In this document: piece after piece, positions 34,761 through 43,077 of the stretch
How the letters are laid out: each line of letters begins with the position of its first letter
How positions within the stretch are numbered: the first letter of the stretch is position 1
Source of the DNA: Natrarchaeobius halalkaliphilus
Lineage (GTDB): Archaea; Halobacteriota; Halobacteria; Halobacteriales; Natrialbaceae
Assembly (NCBI RefSeq): GCF_003841485.1
Contig: NZ_REFY01000004.1
Coordinates: 62,001-126,000, forward strand
Length of the DNA: 64,000 bases
Reading direction: 5' to 3'
Notes under the pieces: generated by a model
Databases searched by the model: none
The model's input: only the letters and a program-made list of their open reading frames with translations
Told to the model about the DNA's origin: nothing
Made by a program: the position numbers and the translations under genes

Positions 34761-35960
34761 CTACCAGATCTGCTCAGCAGCGTCGTTACGAGTTTCAGCG
34801 TCGGAGTGGAGATATTTCATCGTCGTCGTGACGCTCTTGTGACGGAGCTGTTCCTTCGCGTGGTGTGGACCGATGTGGTTTGCCCAGTAGGTCGCAACCC
34901 CGTGGCGGATCGAGTACCAGGTAATATCCTTGTGGTCAGGGATAGGAAGGTCGCCCTGCTCAACGAGGCGGCTGAGTAGATAGTTACACGACTTGGAACT
35001 GTACTTGCTTCCTTGCTTCGTCAGCCACAGTTCGTCCCGACCGTTGTACTTGTCGTAGGTTGCTCGCTCCTCTAACCACCGTTTGAGGACTCTTGACGTG
35101 CGCTTCTTGATGGAACAGTTCCAGTGCGCCTCGTTCTTCGTGGACTCATCCTTGGGTATGTTGAGCTCGTTGTTCTCAAGATTGACCCAGTCCGTGGTGG
35201 CTCGCCCCACTTCGATGGGACGGAGGCCAGTGTCCAGCGTCACAGCGATGATCGATGGCCCCTTCCACGAGTTCGCCTGTTCGAAGTGCTCGGGACCGAC
35301 CTCCGACTTGGGCACGCCGAGGCGCTGTGATACGTGTGTTTTCAGCCGATCACGCTCCTCCGTGGACATATTGCTGTTGTAGCTCTTGACTGAGCTGTGT
35401 TCCAGCGCCGCCTGATAGAGCGGCTTGAACGCGGTTCTACGGAGATAGTCTCGTTCGTCACCGGTCGCCTGACTCAGCTCGGGTTTCGGCTCCCAGTCGT
35501 AGTCGGTTCCGTGGATGTGGTTCTGGTACTTGAACAACCGTTGGACGGCTTTCCCGTAGTGAAGCACGCTGGAATCGGCCATCCCGTCTGAGCGATTAAG
35601 CAGACGGATGAAGCGGTCGGCGTGGTCAGGTGTGAAGTCAGTCGTGTAGCCGTCTTCGTCCTCCCAGAGCCATCGGAAGACGATCTCAAGCTTGTAGTGT
35701 GTCGACTGAAGGGTGCTCTCTGCGAGGCCTTGACCCTTCTCTGGGTGCTTGCCGTATGTGGCGAGCCACGAGAGAAGGTCTTTCTTGAAGTCGCGGTAGT
35801 CGTCGACCATATTGAGCCCGTAGTTTTCGAGATCCTCGCGTGTACGTTCACTGGCGAGGGGAAAGTCGAACTCAACTTGTTCTGGAGCCGGGGGTAAACC
35901 ATCCCGTCGAGTACCATCTCCGGCGGGGAGGTTGTCAAGCGGATCGGGGTGGTTGGTCAT
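34761..35960 (-). CDS. Tyrosine recombinase (integrase)
   Basis: 399 residues from ATG 35960 (MTNHPDP); an earlier ATG at 35996 is also open. The N-terminal core-binding domain (residues 75-150) is followed by the catalytic domain: Arg247 in TGLRPIEV, a Lys near 270-275, Tyr349-Arg352 in WYSIRHGVATYW (Tyr in place of the usual His), His374 in LRHKSVTTT, and nucleophile Tyr383 in MKYLH. It lies 156 bp from the tRNA-Thr repeat at the right end, pointing inward, as usual for haloarchaeal elements. It probably catalyses integration and excision at the 45-bp sites. Confidence 0.92.
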   Translation of the reverse strand: MTNHPDPLDNLPAGDGTRRDGLPPAPEQVEFDFPLASERTREDLENYGLNMVDDYRDFKKDLLSWLATYGKHPEKGQGLAESTLQSTHYKLEIVFRWLWEDEDGYTTDFTPDHADRFIRLLNRSDGMADSSVLHYGKAVQRLFKYQNHIHGTDYDWEPKPELSQATGDERDYLRRTAFKPLYQAALEHSSVKSYNSNMSTEERDRLKTHVSQRLGVPKSEVGPEHFEQANSWKGPSIIAVTLDTGLRPIEVGRATTDWVNLENNELNIPKDESTKNEAHWNCSIKKRTSRVLKRWLEERATYDKYNGRDELWLTKQGSKYSSKSCNYLLSRLVEQGDLPIPDHKDITWYSIRHGVATYWANHIGPHHAKEQLRHKSVTTTMKYLHSDAETRNDAAEQIW

Positions 35961-36064
35961 CGGCGTACACCCCGTTTTGTTTGTGTGCCATGACACGTTT
36001 CAGAATCGCAAGACTGCGCGGCTGTCGGGTTGTAGTTTTTTTCGGACGTTCTTGGACATAGTTC

Positions 36065-36101
36065 GTCTCTCCTGAAAAGGTCGAAATCAGGTCAGAGAGA
36101 C
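36065..36101. repeat. Inverted repeat beside tRNA-Thr/integrase
   Basis: GTCTCTC (36065-36071) pairs with GAGAGAC (36095-36101), extended by CTGA/TCAG. It lies 14 bp beyond the tRNA 3' end, inside the element. It may terminate the tRNA transcript or be an integrase arm site. Confidence 0.5.
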
Positions 36102-36115
36102 GCTAAGGCCGCTGA

Positions 36116-36160
36116 AGCCTAGGCCGGGATTTGAACCCGGGCTCTCGTCCTTACCAAGGA
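36116..36160. other. Proximal attachment site within tRNA-Thr
   Basis: 45-bp direct repeat identical to 8847-8891, covering the discriminator base, acceptor 3' strand, T arm, variable region and anticodon loop of the intact tRNA-Thr. The repeat ends in the 5' side of the anticodon stem. Confidence 0.92.
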
Positions 36161-36187
36161 CGCGCTTTACCGCTAAGCTACCCAGGC
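36116..36187 (-). tRNA. tRNA-Thr(GGU)
   Basis: 72-nt cloverleaf on the minus strand. Acceptor GCCTGGG pairs with CCTAGGC (one G-U), D arm TAGCTTAGCGGTAAAG, anticodon stem GTCC/GGAC around loop TTGGTAA (anticodon GGT), and T arm CCGGG-TTCAAAT-CCCGG; discriminator T. It was the target of the 27-kb element, which restores its 3' half. Confidence 0.93.
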
Positions 36188-36446
36188 GCGCAATCATCAG
36201 TTGACTCGAGTCGTCTTTATGGGTTTCGATTCGACGGGAGAGTGAGAACCGCTCGCGCAGTTCGGACGGCCTTACCGGTTCGGATCGGGAAGAGTGAAAC
36301 TGAGTGGAGCGCTCGTCGAGCGACGTCGTGATCGTTCGCACTCGAGATCGCGCGGAGACGGTCCTCGACGCCGAGAGTGGAACGGGCCGCTGTCGGTTAG
36401 CTCCGACGACAGCACGCGGACGAGTGCACCGGTGTAGCGATCCGGA

Positions 36447-37202
36447 TCAGGGGTCGGTCGCGGAGGTCGCTCGGTCCGTCGTGGGCTCCTCGAGCGAGCG
36501 ATCGGAGGGGGAAAACGAGAAGTCGTTCAGACACTCTTCGACCGGTGGGAACGACGGTGCGACGTCGCCGGCGAGTTCGTCGGCGAGTGCGAGCAGCCGC
36601 GGTGACGGTGGCTCTTCGACGGCGGCGGCACCCGCACGGACGGCGAGTTCGAGGACGTCGCGTTCGAGGTTCGCGTCGATCGCGGCTGGGTCGGATTGTG
36701 AAGGTCGCGCGTCGACCTTCTGTCCGTCGTCGCGCCGAAGATCCTCGAGGTGAGTTTGGTCCCGGCCGAAGGACTGGACGGTTCGAACGGCCTTTCCGGC
36801 GGCGTCGGTTCGTGCGAGCAGGTAGAATCCGCGGGCGACGAGAATATCGGCGGCGAGGATTTCGAGGTCGGCCTCCGCTGCGATCGGTTCCGAGGACGTT
36901 GCCGTCCAGGGTTCGTCGTGAGCCAGCGTTCGGGTCAATCCCAGACCCTCGTAGATGAGCTGGACGCCGGCGGCGTGGGTGTATATCCCCTCGGTGTCGA
37001 TCTCCACCGATTCGAAGTCGGCTTCGTCGGCCGCGTTCTCGAGAGGGGGCGTCGTCGCTCTGGCGGCGCTTTCGATCGTGAGGACGCCGGGGATCATCGA
37101 TGCGTTGGCGAGCACGGATTCGACGAGATCGTGTAACTGCGGGGGTTCGACGTCCGCAACGGCCTCGAACGCGGCACGCCGACAGCTGTCGGCCTCTTCC
37201 AT
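36447..37202 (-). CDS. Conserved haloarchaeal protein (DUF7114-like)
   Basis: 251 residues from ATG 37202 (MEEADSCRRAAFEAV); the upstream extension is not conserved in style. Helical blocks include GVQLIYEGLGLTRTLAHDEPW and AADLEILAADILVARGFYLLART, reminiscent of the all-helical polyprenyl-synthetase-like haloarchaeal family DUF7114, which lacks a clear catalytic DDxxD. CTCGAG-rich host composition returns here after the element. Function unknown. It is the first host gene to the right of the tRNA-Thr insertion point. Confidence 0.65.
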   Translation of the reverse strand: MEEADSCRRAAFEAVADVEPPQLHDLVESVLANASMIPGVLTIESAARATTPPLENAADEADFESVEIDTEGIYTHAAGVQLIYEGLGLTRTLAHDEPWTATSSEPIAAEADLEILAADILVARGFYLLARTDAAGKAVRTVQSFGRDQTHLEDLRRDDGQKVDARPSQSDPAAIDANLERDVLELAVRAGAAAVEEPPSPRLLALADELAGDVAPSFPPVEECLNDFSFSPSDRSLEEPTTDRATSATDP

Positions 37203-37470
37203 TGCCGGGACCTTACGAGGGGGGAGCCAAAGACCTTTGGAAAGGCTCGATTTGGAGGAGGCGGTCGAGATCAGAGGGACGACCGTCCGGCGCGATCCGG
37301 GATCGATTCCCGGCACGCCCTCGAGTGAGCGTCGTTGCCGACGTCGAAGCGTTCCGACAGGCGCGGTTTTTCGTTCATGCGTGAAAACGAGCAACGAAAT
37401 GTGATTGGATGGCCAACAGTACTACACGGGGCGTAACTATTTGTGGGAATAGCAACGATTACTGCACAGA

Positions 37471-38082
37471 ATGATCGACGAACGCATCGAAGAGAAGCGC
37501 GGCATCTCGTTCGCCGTCGACGAAGGCGAACAGTTCGAGGTAACCGATCCGGAGGGCGAGCAGGTGGCTGACCTCGTCGCGTTCAATCGCCACGATGTGA
37601 GCGAGCGGTTCTCACCGAAGTACTCCTACCGCCGCACGAACGCGCTCCGTCCGACGACCGGCGATACGCTCTACACCACCGAAGGAAACCCGATCCTCGA
37701 GTTCGTCGACGACGACTGTGGCGTTCACGACCTGCTGTACGCTCCCTGTAATCACTGGGTCGTCGGAGATTACTACGGCCAGACGGGCGAAGGTGGCTGT
37801 CGGGAAAACCTGACGGACGTTCTCGAACCGGAGGGCGTCCTCGAGCGGGACCTCCAGGAGACGCTGAACGTCTTCATGAAGTCGGTCGTCACGGATCAGA
37901 CGACGGTCGAAATCGCGGAACCGGAGTCCGAACCGGGGGATACGGTGACGTTCGAAGCGAAACAGGACGTCATCGTCGGGATCGCCGCCTGTTCCGGGGA
38001 GTCGACCGTCAACGCCGACGAAACCAAACCGATCGACGTCACCGTCCCCGACGGGTCGGTCCTGCACCGCAACTACTCCTGA
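37471..38082 (+). CDS. Urea carboxylase-associated DUF1989 protein
   Basis: 203 residues. FEVTDPEGEQVADLVAFN, SYRRTNALRPTTGDTLYT, DLLYAPCNHW and GGCRENLTDVL are the DUF1989 signature, found next to urea carboxylase and guanidine or allantoin catabolism genes. Family members are proposed nitrogen-compound processing enzymes or carboxyguanidine deiminase subunits; the conserved Cys and His residues may bind metal. It is 80 bp upstream of the ureohydrolase, in the same direction, so probably in one operon. Confidence 0.82.
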   Translation: MIDERIEEKRGISFAVDEGEQFEVTDPEGEQVADLVAFNRHDVSERFSPKYSYRRTNALRPTTGDTLYTTEGNPILEFVDDDCGVHDLLYAPCNHWVVGDYYGQTGEGGCRENLTDVLEPEGVLERDLQETLNVFMKSVVTDQTTVEIAEPESEPGDTVTFEAKQDVIVGIAACSGESTVNADETKPIDVTVPDGSVLHRNYS

Positions 38083-38162
38083 TGCAGTGGGAGTAGCCGT
38101 CGAACGCGGGTGATCGGTGGACCGAATTTTCAAGGCGGTACTCATCAATTCTCGAGACGCTC

Positions 38163-39107
38163 ATGATCGACCCACAGGAGGTGCCCCGGTTCGCTGGGGT
38201 CCCGACGTTCATGCGGAGCCCGCACGTGTACGACCTCGAGACGGCGTCTCCGGACATCGCGTTCCTGGGAGTTCCCTACGACGACGCGACGAGCTTTCGA
38301 CCCGGTGCGCGCTTTGGGCCACGTGCGATCCGGCTGGCCTCGACGCTGCTCAAACCGTACAATCCCGTCACGGAAACCGATCTCTCACCCGTAACGATCG
38401 TCGATCACGACGACGTTCCGGTCGTTCCCGGCTACACCGAAGAGACGTTCGCTCGGATCGAGGCCCGCGTGTCGTCCGTCCTCGAGACCGACGTGTTCCC
38501 CGCCATCGCCGGCGGAGATCACTCGACGACGCTCGCGGTACTCCGGGCGGTCGCTGAGAAATACGGTCCGGTCTCGCTCGTTCAGATCGACGCTCACTCC
38601 GACCTGTGGACCGAGTACTTCGGAGAGCCGTACAGTCACGGGACGACCGTCCATCACGCGATCGAGGAGGGGCTGATCGATCCGTCGTCGTCGATCCGAA
38701 TCGGCGAGCGCGGCGGTCTCTACGGGCCGGAAGACGTCGACCGTCACGACGACGCCGGCATCGAGTACTACCCGATAGACGAACTCGAGGACCGCGGGAT
38801 CGAGGAGATAGGCGATCGACTGCGCGAGCGCGTCGACGGGCCGACGTTTGCGACCCTCGATATCGATGCGGTCGACCCCGCGTACGCGCCCGGAACCGGA
38901 ACGCCGAGTCCCGGTGGACTCACCTCGCGCGAGTTCCTGCGCCTCATCAGGTCCCTTCGCGGGACGACGCTCGTCGGATTCGATCTCGTCGAAGTCGCGC
39001 CGCCGTACGACGACGCGGCCGGATCGACGGCGACCCTGGCCGCATCGGCCACGTTCGAGGCGCTGTGTGCAGCGGTCGACTCGAGCGGACCAGCCGGACG
39101 GCAATAG
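38163..39107 (+). CDS. speB: Ureohydrolase (agmatinase-like)
   Basis: 314 residues of the arginase/agmatinase fold. AGGDHSTTL, IDAHSDLW and LDIDAVDPAYAPGTGTPSPGG carry the His and Asp ligands of the binuclear metal site. Members hydrolyse agmatine, guanidinobutyrate, formiminoglutamate or guanidine to urea or an equivalent. The flanking DUF1989 and M20 amidohydrolase genes favour use in guanidino- or ureido-nitrogen scavenging over polyamine synthesis; which substrate is used cannot be read directly. The ATG at 38163 follows a promoter-like AT-poor gap of 80 bp. Confidence 0.85.
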   Translation: MIDPQEVPRFAGVPTFMRSPHVYDLETASPDIAFLGVPYDDATSFRPGARFGPRAIRLASTLLKPYNPVTETDLSPVTIVDHDDVPVVPGYTEETFARIEARVSSVLETDVFPAIAGGDHSTTLAVLRAVAEKYGPVSLVQIDAHSDLWTEYFGEPYSHGTTVHHAIEEGLIDPSSSIRIGERGGLYGPEDVDRHDDAGIEYYPIDELEDRGIEEIGDRLRERVDGPTFATLDIDAVDPAYAPGTGTPSPGGLTSREFLRLIRSLRGTTLVGFDLVEVAPPYDDAAGSTATLAASATFEALCAAVDSSGPAGRQ

Positions 39108-39125
39108 GTTGAATAGCCGCCGCCA

Positions 39126-40388
39126 GTGACTCCTACTATGACGATTTCTCCGGACCGCGATCGGCTCGTCGAGACGATGGAAGCGCAGGCGTCGATCGGC
39201 GCGACCGACGGTGGCGGGCTCCACCGTCTCGCGCTCTCCGAGGAGGACGAACGGGTGCGCGACTGGTTTTCCGCGCAAATGGACGCCGCGGGGCTCTCGA
39301 CCCGAATCGACGAATTCGGCAACATGTTCGGTCGGCGGGAGGGAACCGATCCTGCCGCCGCACCGGTGTTGCTCGGCTCGCATCTCGATTCACAGCCCAG
39401 CGGGGGGATCTACGACGGTGCGCTGGGCGTCGTCGCCGCCCTCGAGTTCGTCCGAACGCTCGACGACGAGGGGATCGAAACGGAGCGTCCGATCGAGATC
39501 GTCAACTGGACCAACGAGGAGGGCTCTCGCTTTCAGCCGGCGATGCAGGGGAGCGGCGTCTGGGCCGGTGCACACGACAAAGAGGAGGAGTACGCGACGA
39601 CCGACGAGGACGGCGTGTCGCTGAAAACGGCGCTCGAGGGGATCGGCTATCTGGGTGACGCGCCCGCGGAACCGCTCGAGGAGTACGACTCGTACCTCGA
39701 GTTGCACGTCGAGCAAGGCCCGTACCTGGAGGACGGCGGCCACCAGGTCGGCGTCGTCACCGGAATCGTCGGATTCGTCTGGGGTGCCATCACGTTTTCC
39801 GGGGAGCCAAACCACTCGGGATCGACGCCGATGGCACACCGGAGCGACGCCCTGGTCGGCGCTGCGGACGTGATCACGCAGGTTCGGCGCATCCCCTCGA
39901 CGCTCGGTCCGCGAACCGTCGGGACCACGGGGTACGTCTCGGCCAGCCCGAACTCGATCAACATCATCCCCGGAGACGTCACGTTCACGTTCGGATTCAG
40001 GGATCCCGACGACGAGGTCGTCGACGAGGCGTTCGATCGCGTCCTTCTGGAAGCCGACGCAGCGGCGGACAGGGAAGGGCTCGACTGGCGCTTCGAGGAA
40101 CGAATGCGCGTCTCGAGCGTGGAGTTCGCGGACCGGTGCGTCGACGCCGTCGAATCGGCGGCGACGAGCCTGGAGTACGACCGGACGCGCATCTTCAGCG
40201 GTGCCGGTCACGACGCCTCCCACGCGTCTCGCGTCTGCGATACCGGGATGGTGTTCGCCGTGAGCGAGAACGGAAAAAGCCACACCGAAGCGGAGTACAC
40301 GAGCTGGGACGACTGTTACGCCGCGGCGAACACGCTGGCCAACGCGGCGCTCGAGCTCGCACGGCCGACCGATACCGCCGACTCCTAG
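39126..40388 (+). CDS. M20-family amidohydrolase (N-carbamoylase/allantoate deiminase type)
   Basis: 420 residues. GSHLDSQPSGGIYDGALGVV, NEEGSRFQPAM, VEQGPYLE and GAGHDASH are the metal-binding and catalytic blocks of the allantoate amidohydrolase/N-carbamoyl-L-amino acid hydrolase group, which removes carbamoyl or ureido groups and releases ammonia. It begins 18 bp after the ureohydrolase stop (a second ATG at 39138 gives MTISPDR), so the three genes form an operon. Together they suggest release of ammonium from ureido and guanidino compounds. Confidence 0.83.
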   Translation: MTPTMTISPDRDRLVETMEAQASIGATDGGGLHRLALSEEDERVRDWFSAQMDAAGLSTRIDEFGNMFGRREGTDPAAAPVLLGSHLDSQPSGGIYDGALGVVAALEFVRTLDDEGIETERPIEIVNWTNEEGSRFQPAMQGSGVWAGAHDKEEEYATTDEDGVSLKTALEGIGYLGDAPAEPLEEYDSYLELHVEQGPYLEDGGHQVGVVTGIVGFVWGAITFSGEPNHSGSTPMAHRSDALVGAADVITQVRRIPSTLGPRTVGTTGYVSASPNSINIIPGDVTFTFGFRDPDDEVVDEAFDRVLLEADAAADREGLDWRFEERMRVSSVEFADRCVDAVESAATSLEYDRTRIFSGAGHDASHASRVCDTGMVFAVSENGKSHTEAEYTSWDDCYAAANTLANAALELARPTDTADS

Positions 40389-40471
40389 CGACGCTCGCTC
40401 GAGCGGTTAGTGTGCGGGTGGGAGTCATAGAACGATTCCAATAGAATTCTTTTCGTCCCCGATAGACTGAA

Positions 40472-40560
40472 CTACCCGTTCACTCCACGTGCAAACTGCT
40501 CGCTTCGCTCGCAGTTTCTACACGGGTAGATCGCTGTTCGAGACGCGCGACAGCGCGTCT
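40472..40560. repeat. Nested palindromes
   Basis: CTACCCG/CGGGTAG (40472-40478 and 40523-40529) enclose AAACTGC/GCAGTTT (40493-40517, centred on TCGCTTCGCTC); AGACGCGC/GCGCGTCT (40541-40560) follows. Such TCGCTTCGCTCG palindromes recur in the tRNA-Glu fragment arrays nearby. No gene is supported from 40389 to 41356. Confidence 0.6.
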
Positions 40561-40803
40561 CTCTGCGGTACGGCGAAGGCACCGTGAGCGTAGCGAGCGG
40601 TAACTGAGCCGTCTGTATCTTGCACGAGTGGTTGTGACACCAACCAGACACTGCTGTTTCGCTGTGTTCGATAAAAATCATCGGAATTATATTTATATGG
40701 AGGTTCCGGAAGAGTGGGTCAAGAAAACCCGGCAAATATTGATCCGTCTAATTTCATCGGCCTATAGCAGGCTAATCCAAAAGTTCCGAAAATCGCCGGA
40801 GAA

Positions 40804-40920
40804 GTGCTCCGTCTGGGATTTGAACCACCTGAAGACGGTCTCGCTCGCTCCGCTCGCGAGCGTGCGTCTTCCGTAATTCAAATCCTATCCGTGCGCGCTT
40901 CACTCACTTCGGTCGCAGTA
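40804..40920. repeat. Degenerate tRNA-Glu 3'-end repeat unit (left array)
   Basis: GTGCTCCGTCTGGGATTTGA (40804 on) copies the last 20 or so bases of the tRNA-Glu gene. The unit runs 117 bp to the next copy at 40921 and contains an inverted T-arm-like AATTCAAATCC and palindromic spacer. Units with the same plan flank the tRNA-Glu gene on the right (46365-46608). Confidence 0.7.
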
Positions 40921-40965
40921 GTGCTCCGTCTGGGATTTGAACCCAGGTCATCGGCTCGAAAGGCC
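40920..40965. other. Left 46-bp tRNA-Glu 3'-half repeat (att-like)
   Basis: Identical to 46608-46653 through the anticodon loop; the sequence then departs (CGGCTCCGCTT), so this is not a complete tRNA. Confidence 0.85.
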
Positions 40966-41356
40966 CGGCTCCGCTTCGCGTCGCCGATCACGATTGAGCG
41001 GCGAATCAAACGAGGGAACCGCCTTTGAAGCCGGTTTCTCGGTCACTCAAGAAAGAATTATGCACTCATCATATATAAAGACCACTTTAGTAGCCCTTGG
41101 CCGAAGGCGATGGAGTTGCAGAGAGAACAAACGGACCTAATCAGTGACACCGACCGCTGGTATTCTGTGTTTTACAGGCTGTCGATCGAGAAGGCAGCCA
41201 GCTACCGCTATCGAGTCGGTCATCCCACGTGAGCAATAGCTGCGGACTGATCGTTGTATCAGCGAAGCCGCCTTCTCGTAAGGGACATTCGTCTATGGGT
41301 GCCACCAGCGCTGCCCGCATACCGTGAAAATCGATCCCGATTTCGGAGATGGTTGG

Positions 41357-42805
41357 TTAGCGGTTTCTCTCGTCAAGATTCACGGAGATGTTTTTCGTTT
41401 GGAGATACGAGTCGAGTGCCTCGAGACCTTTCTCACGGCCTATTCCGCTCTTTTTCATACCGCCGAAGGGTGTTTCGGTCGATCCGCCGAACCATTCGTT
41501 CACGTAGACGCTCCCTGCTTCGATCTCTCGAGCCATATTTAGCGCCTGTTTGATGTCGCGGGAAAAGACACCACCAGTAAGCCCAAACTCGACGTCGTTC
41601 GCGATGGTGATCGCCTCGTCGCGATCGGAGAACGGGATAACCGTGAGGACCGGTCCGAAGATCTCCTCCTGGGCGATTCGCATCTCGTTATCGACCGATG
41701 AGAATATCGTCGGCGGGATGAAGTAGCCGTCTCGATCGAGGGGGTCCCCGCCGGTCTCGAGCGTCGCACCCTCGTCAACGCCCATTTCGATGTATTCCAA
41801 TACGGACTCGAAGTGTTCGGCGTGATTGAGCGGCCCCATATCCGGGTCGTCCGTTCCGGAACCGAGCGTGTACGATTCCGCACGGTTAACGATCCGTTCG
41901 ATGAACTCGTCATAGATCGATTCGTGAACGAGCGCACGATCAGCCGCCGAGCAGATCTGGCCGGCGTTGGTGAAGATTCCCGTCGAAATCCAAAAGACTG
42001 CCTCGTCGAGATCCGCATCGGGCATCACGATGGCGGGATTTTTTCCGCCCAACTCGAGCGTTACCGGAGTGATCGTCTCGGCGGCGGATTGCATCACTGC
42101 CTCTCCCGTGGGTACGCTGCCGGTAAACGTGAGCTGATCGACGTCATCGTGTGATGAGAGGGCAACGCCCGGCTCTGCTCCGCCCGGAACGACGTTAATG
42201 ACGCCATCGGGAACGCCAGCGTCTGCACAGATCTCCGCTAAGTGGAGCGCAGAGAGAGGTGTCGTCGGTGCCGGTTTCACAACCACTGCATTTCCGGCAA
42301 CTAATGCCGGAGCCACACCACGAGCGGTAATACTCAGCGGGAAGTTCCACGGGATGATCTGTCCACTTACCCCGTACGGCTCCCGAGTCGTCAAATCGAG
42401 TTTGTCGTCGCCGAGCGGAATACTGTCTCCCTCGAGTTTGTCGGCGGCACCCGCGTAGTACTCGAAGTATCGAGCGGCCCCTTTGATGTCGTCGCGAGCT
42501 TGTGCAAGCGGCTTTCCTTGATCCCGACTCTCGATCGTTGCGAGTTCGTCCGCGCTCTCGCGGATGCGCTCTGCGATACTGTGAACGATCTGTCCGCGTT
42601 CGATAGGTGACTTCGATTGCCACGTGGAAAGCGATTCCCGCGCCGCTGCGACTGCACTATCGACGTCTTCGGATGTTGCCGCCGCAACCTGGGCGATTTC
42701 GTCACCCGTGGCGGGGTCCGTCGTCGTGAGATACTCTTCGTCCGATCCGTCCACGGATTCACCGTCGATGAACAAGTTATAGCGTTCTTCTGTTGCGATT
42801 GCCAT
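41357..42805 (-). CDS. NAD(P)-dependent aldehyde dehydrogenase
   Basis: 482 residues from ATG 42805 (MAIATEERYNLFIDG); a longer start at 42868 is less likely. Cofactor-binding IPWNFPL and GNAVVVKPAPTTPLSAL, FTGSVPTGEAV, catalytic Glu in LELGGKNPAIV and catalytic Cys in GQICSAADR are all present, as is the C-terminal FGGMKKSGIGREKG. This is the general succinate-semialdehyde/betaine-aldehyde dehydrogenase group; the substrate is not clear. It is divergent from the tungstate transporter. The enzyme itself needs no tungsten, but both genes travel together. Confidence 0.88.
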   Translation of the reverse strand: MAIATEERYNLFIDGESVDGSDEEYLTTTDPATGDEIAQVAAATSEDVDSAVAAARESLSTWQSKSPIERGQIVHSIAERIRESADELATIESRDQGKPLAQARDDIKGAARYFEYYAGAADKLEGDSIPLGDDKLDLTTREPYGVSGQIIPWNFPLSITARGVAPALVAGNAVVVKPAPTTPLSALHLAEICADAGVPDGVINVVPGGAEPGVALSSHDDVDQLTFTGSVPTGEAVMQSAAETITPVTLELGGKNPAIVMPDADLDEAVFWISTGIFTNAGQICSAADRALVHESIYDEFIERIVNRAESYTLGSGTDDPDMGPLNHAEHFESVLEYIEMGVDEGATLETGGDPLDRDGYFIPPTIFSSVDNEMRIAQEEIFGPVLTVIPFSDRDEAITIANDVEFGLTGGVFSRDIKQALNMAREIEAGSVYVNEWFGGSTETPFGGMKKSGIGREKGLEALDSYLQTKNISVNLDERNR

Positions 42806-42905
42806 CGGTATCACCAGCGGATTCGAGCGGATGCCCGTTGAGGAAAAACCCCGCTGTAAACGGACCAATGCATTCGTCCCTGATAATGGTATTCATCAAT
42901 TCACC

Positions 42906-42936
42906 TATATGATAACCAATATGGGTTATATATTTG
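42906..42936. promoter_or_regulatory. Inverted repeat with TATA, candidate ModE-like operator
   Basis: ATAACC (42912-42917) pairs with GGTTAT (42924-42929), extended outward by TATAT sequences on both sides, and it overlaps a TATATA element in the ALDH-tupA divergent region. TATAT/TATAACG-type palindromes are typical of ModE-family sites. The regulator encoded at 45553 is an obvious candidate binder. Confidence 0.4.
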
Positions 42937-43077
42937 CCCAAATTGAACTAAAATGTGGCCTATGATAGTTAACTGCGTACTCGCAGCTGTGTCACCAACG
43001 TTCTCACGCAGCGGTGATACTCTGGGTGAAATGATGGTATCCAAAGTTATTTCAGCCAGCCACCTATCGAAGTATCT

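Larger units (their letters stand above)
8847..36160. mobile_element. 27.3-kb integrative element in tRNA-Thr(GGU)
   Basis: The 45-bp direct repeats at 8847-8891 and 36116-36160 are identical; the right copy is the 3' part of an intact tRNA-Thr gene. A tyrosine recombinase gene lies 156 bp inside the right repeat. Content is accessory: restriction/defence-like genes, tiny zinc-binding proteins, a helicase-like replication module, PadR and RHH regulators, and many unknowns. By eye I found no CTCGAG hexamer between 8892 and 36115, although it is very common in host DNA on the right and left. No virion or conjugation genes were recognised, so a plasmid-like or mobilisable integrative element fits best. 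Confidence 0.9.

Noticed and set aside
8892-36115. A provirus
   Set aside because: No capsid, portal, terminase, spike or packaging ATPase genes recognised, so a viral origin is not supported.
36545-36958. Arg-rich plus-strand frames at 36.3-37.4 kb
   Set aside because: Shadows of the minus-strand DUF7114-like gene, with no recognisable domains.
38385-40283. Long minus-strand frames in the ureohydrolase and M20 genes
   Set aside because: Antisense shadows; both plus-strand genes have complete catalytic motifs.
40920-40990. A second tRNA-Glu gene
   Set aside because: Matches the real tRNA only through the anticodon loop, after which it diverges; no 5' half.
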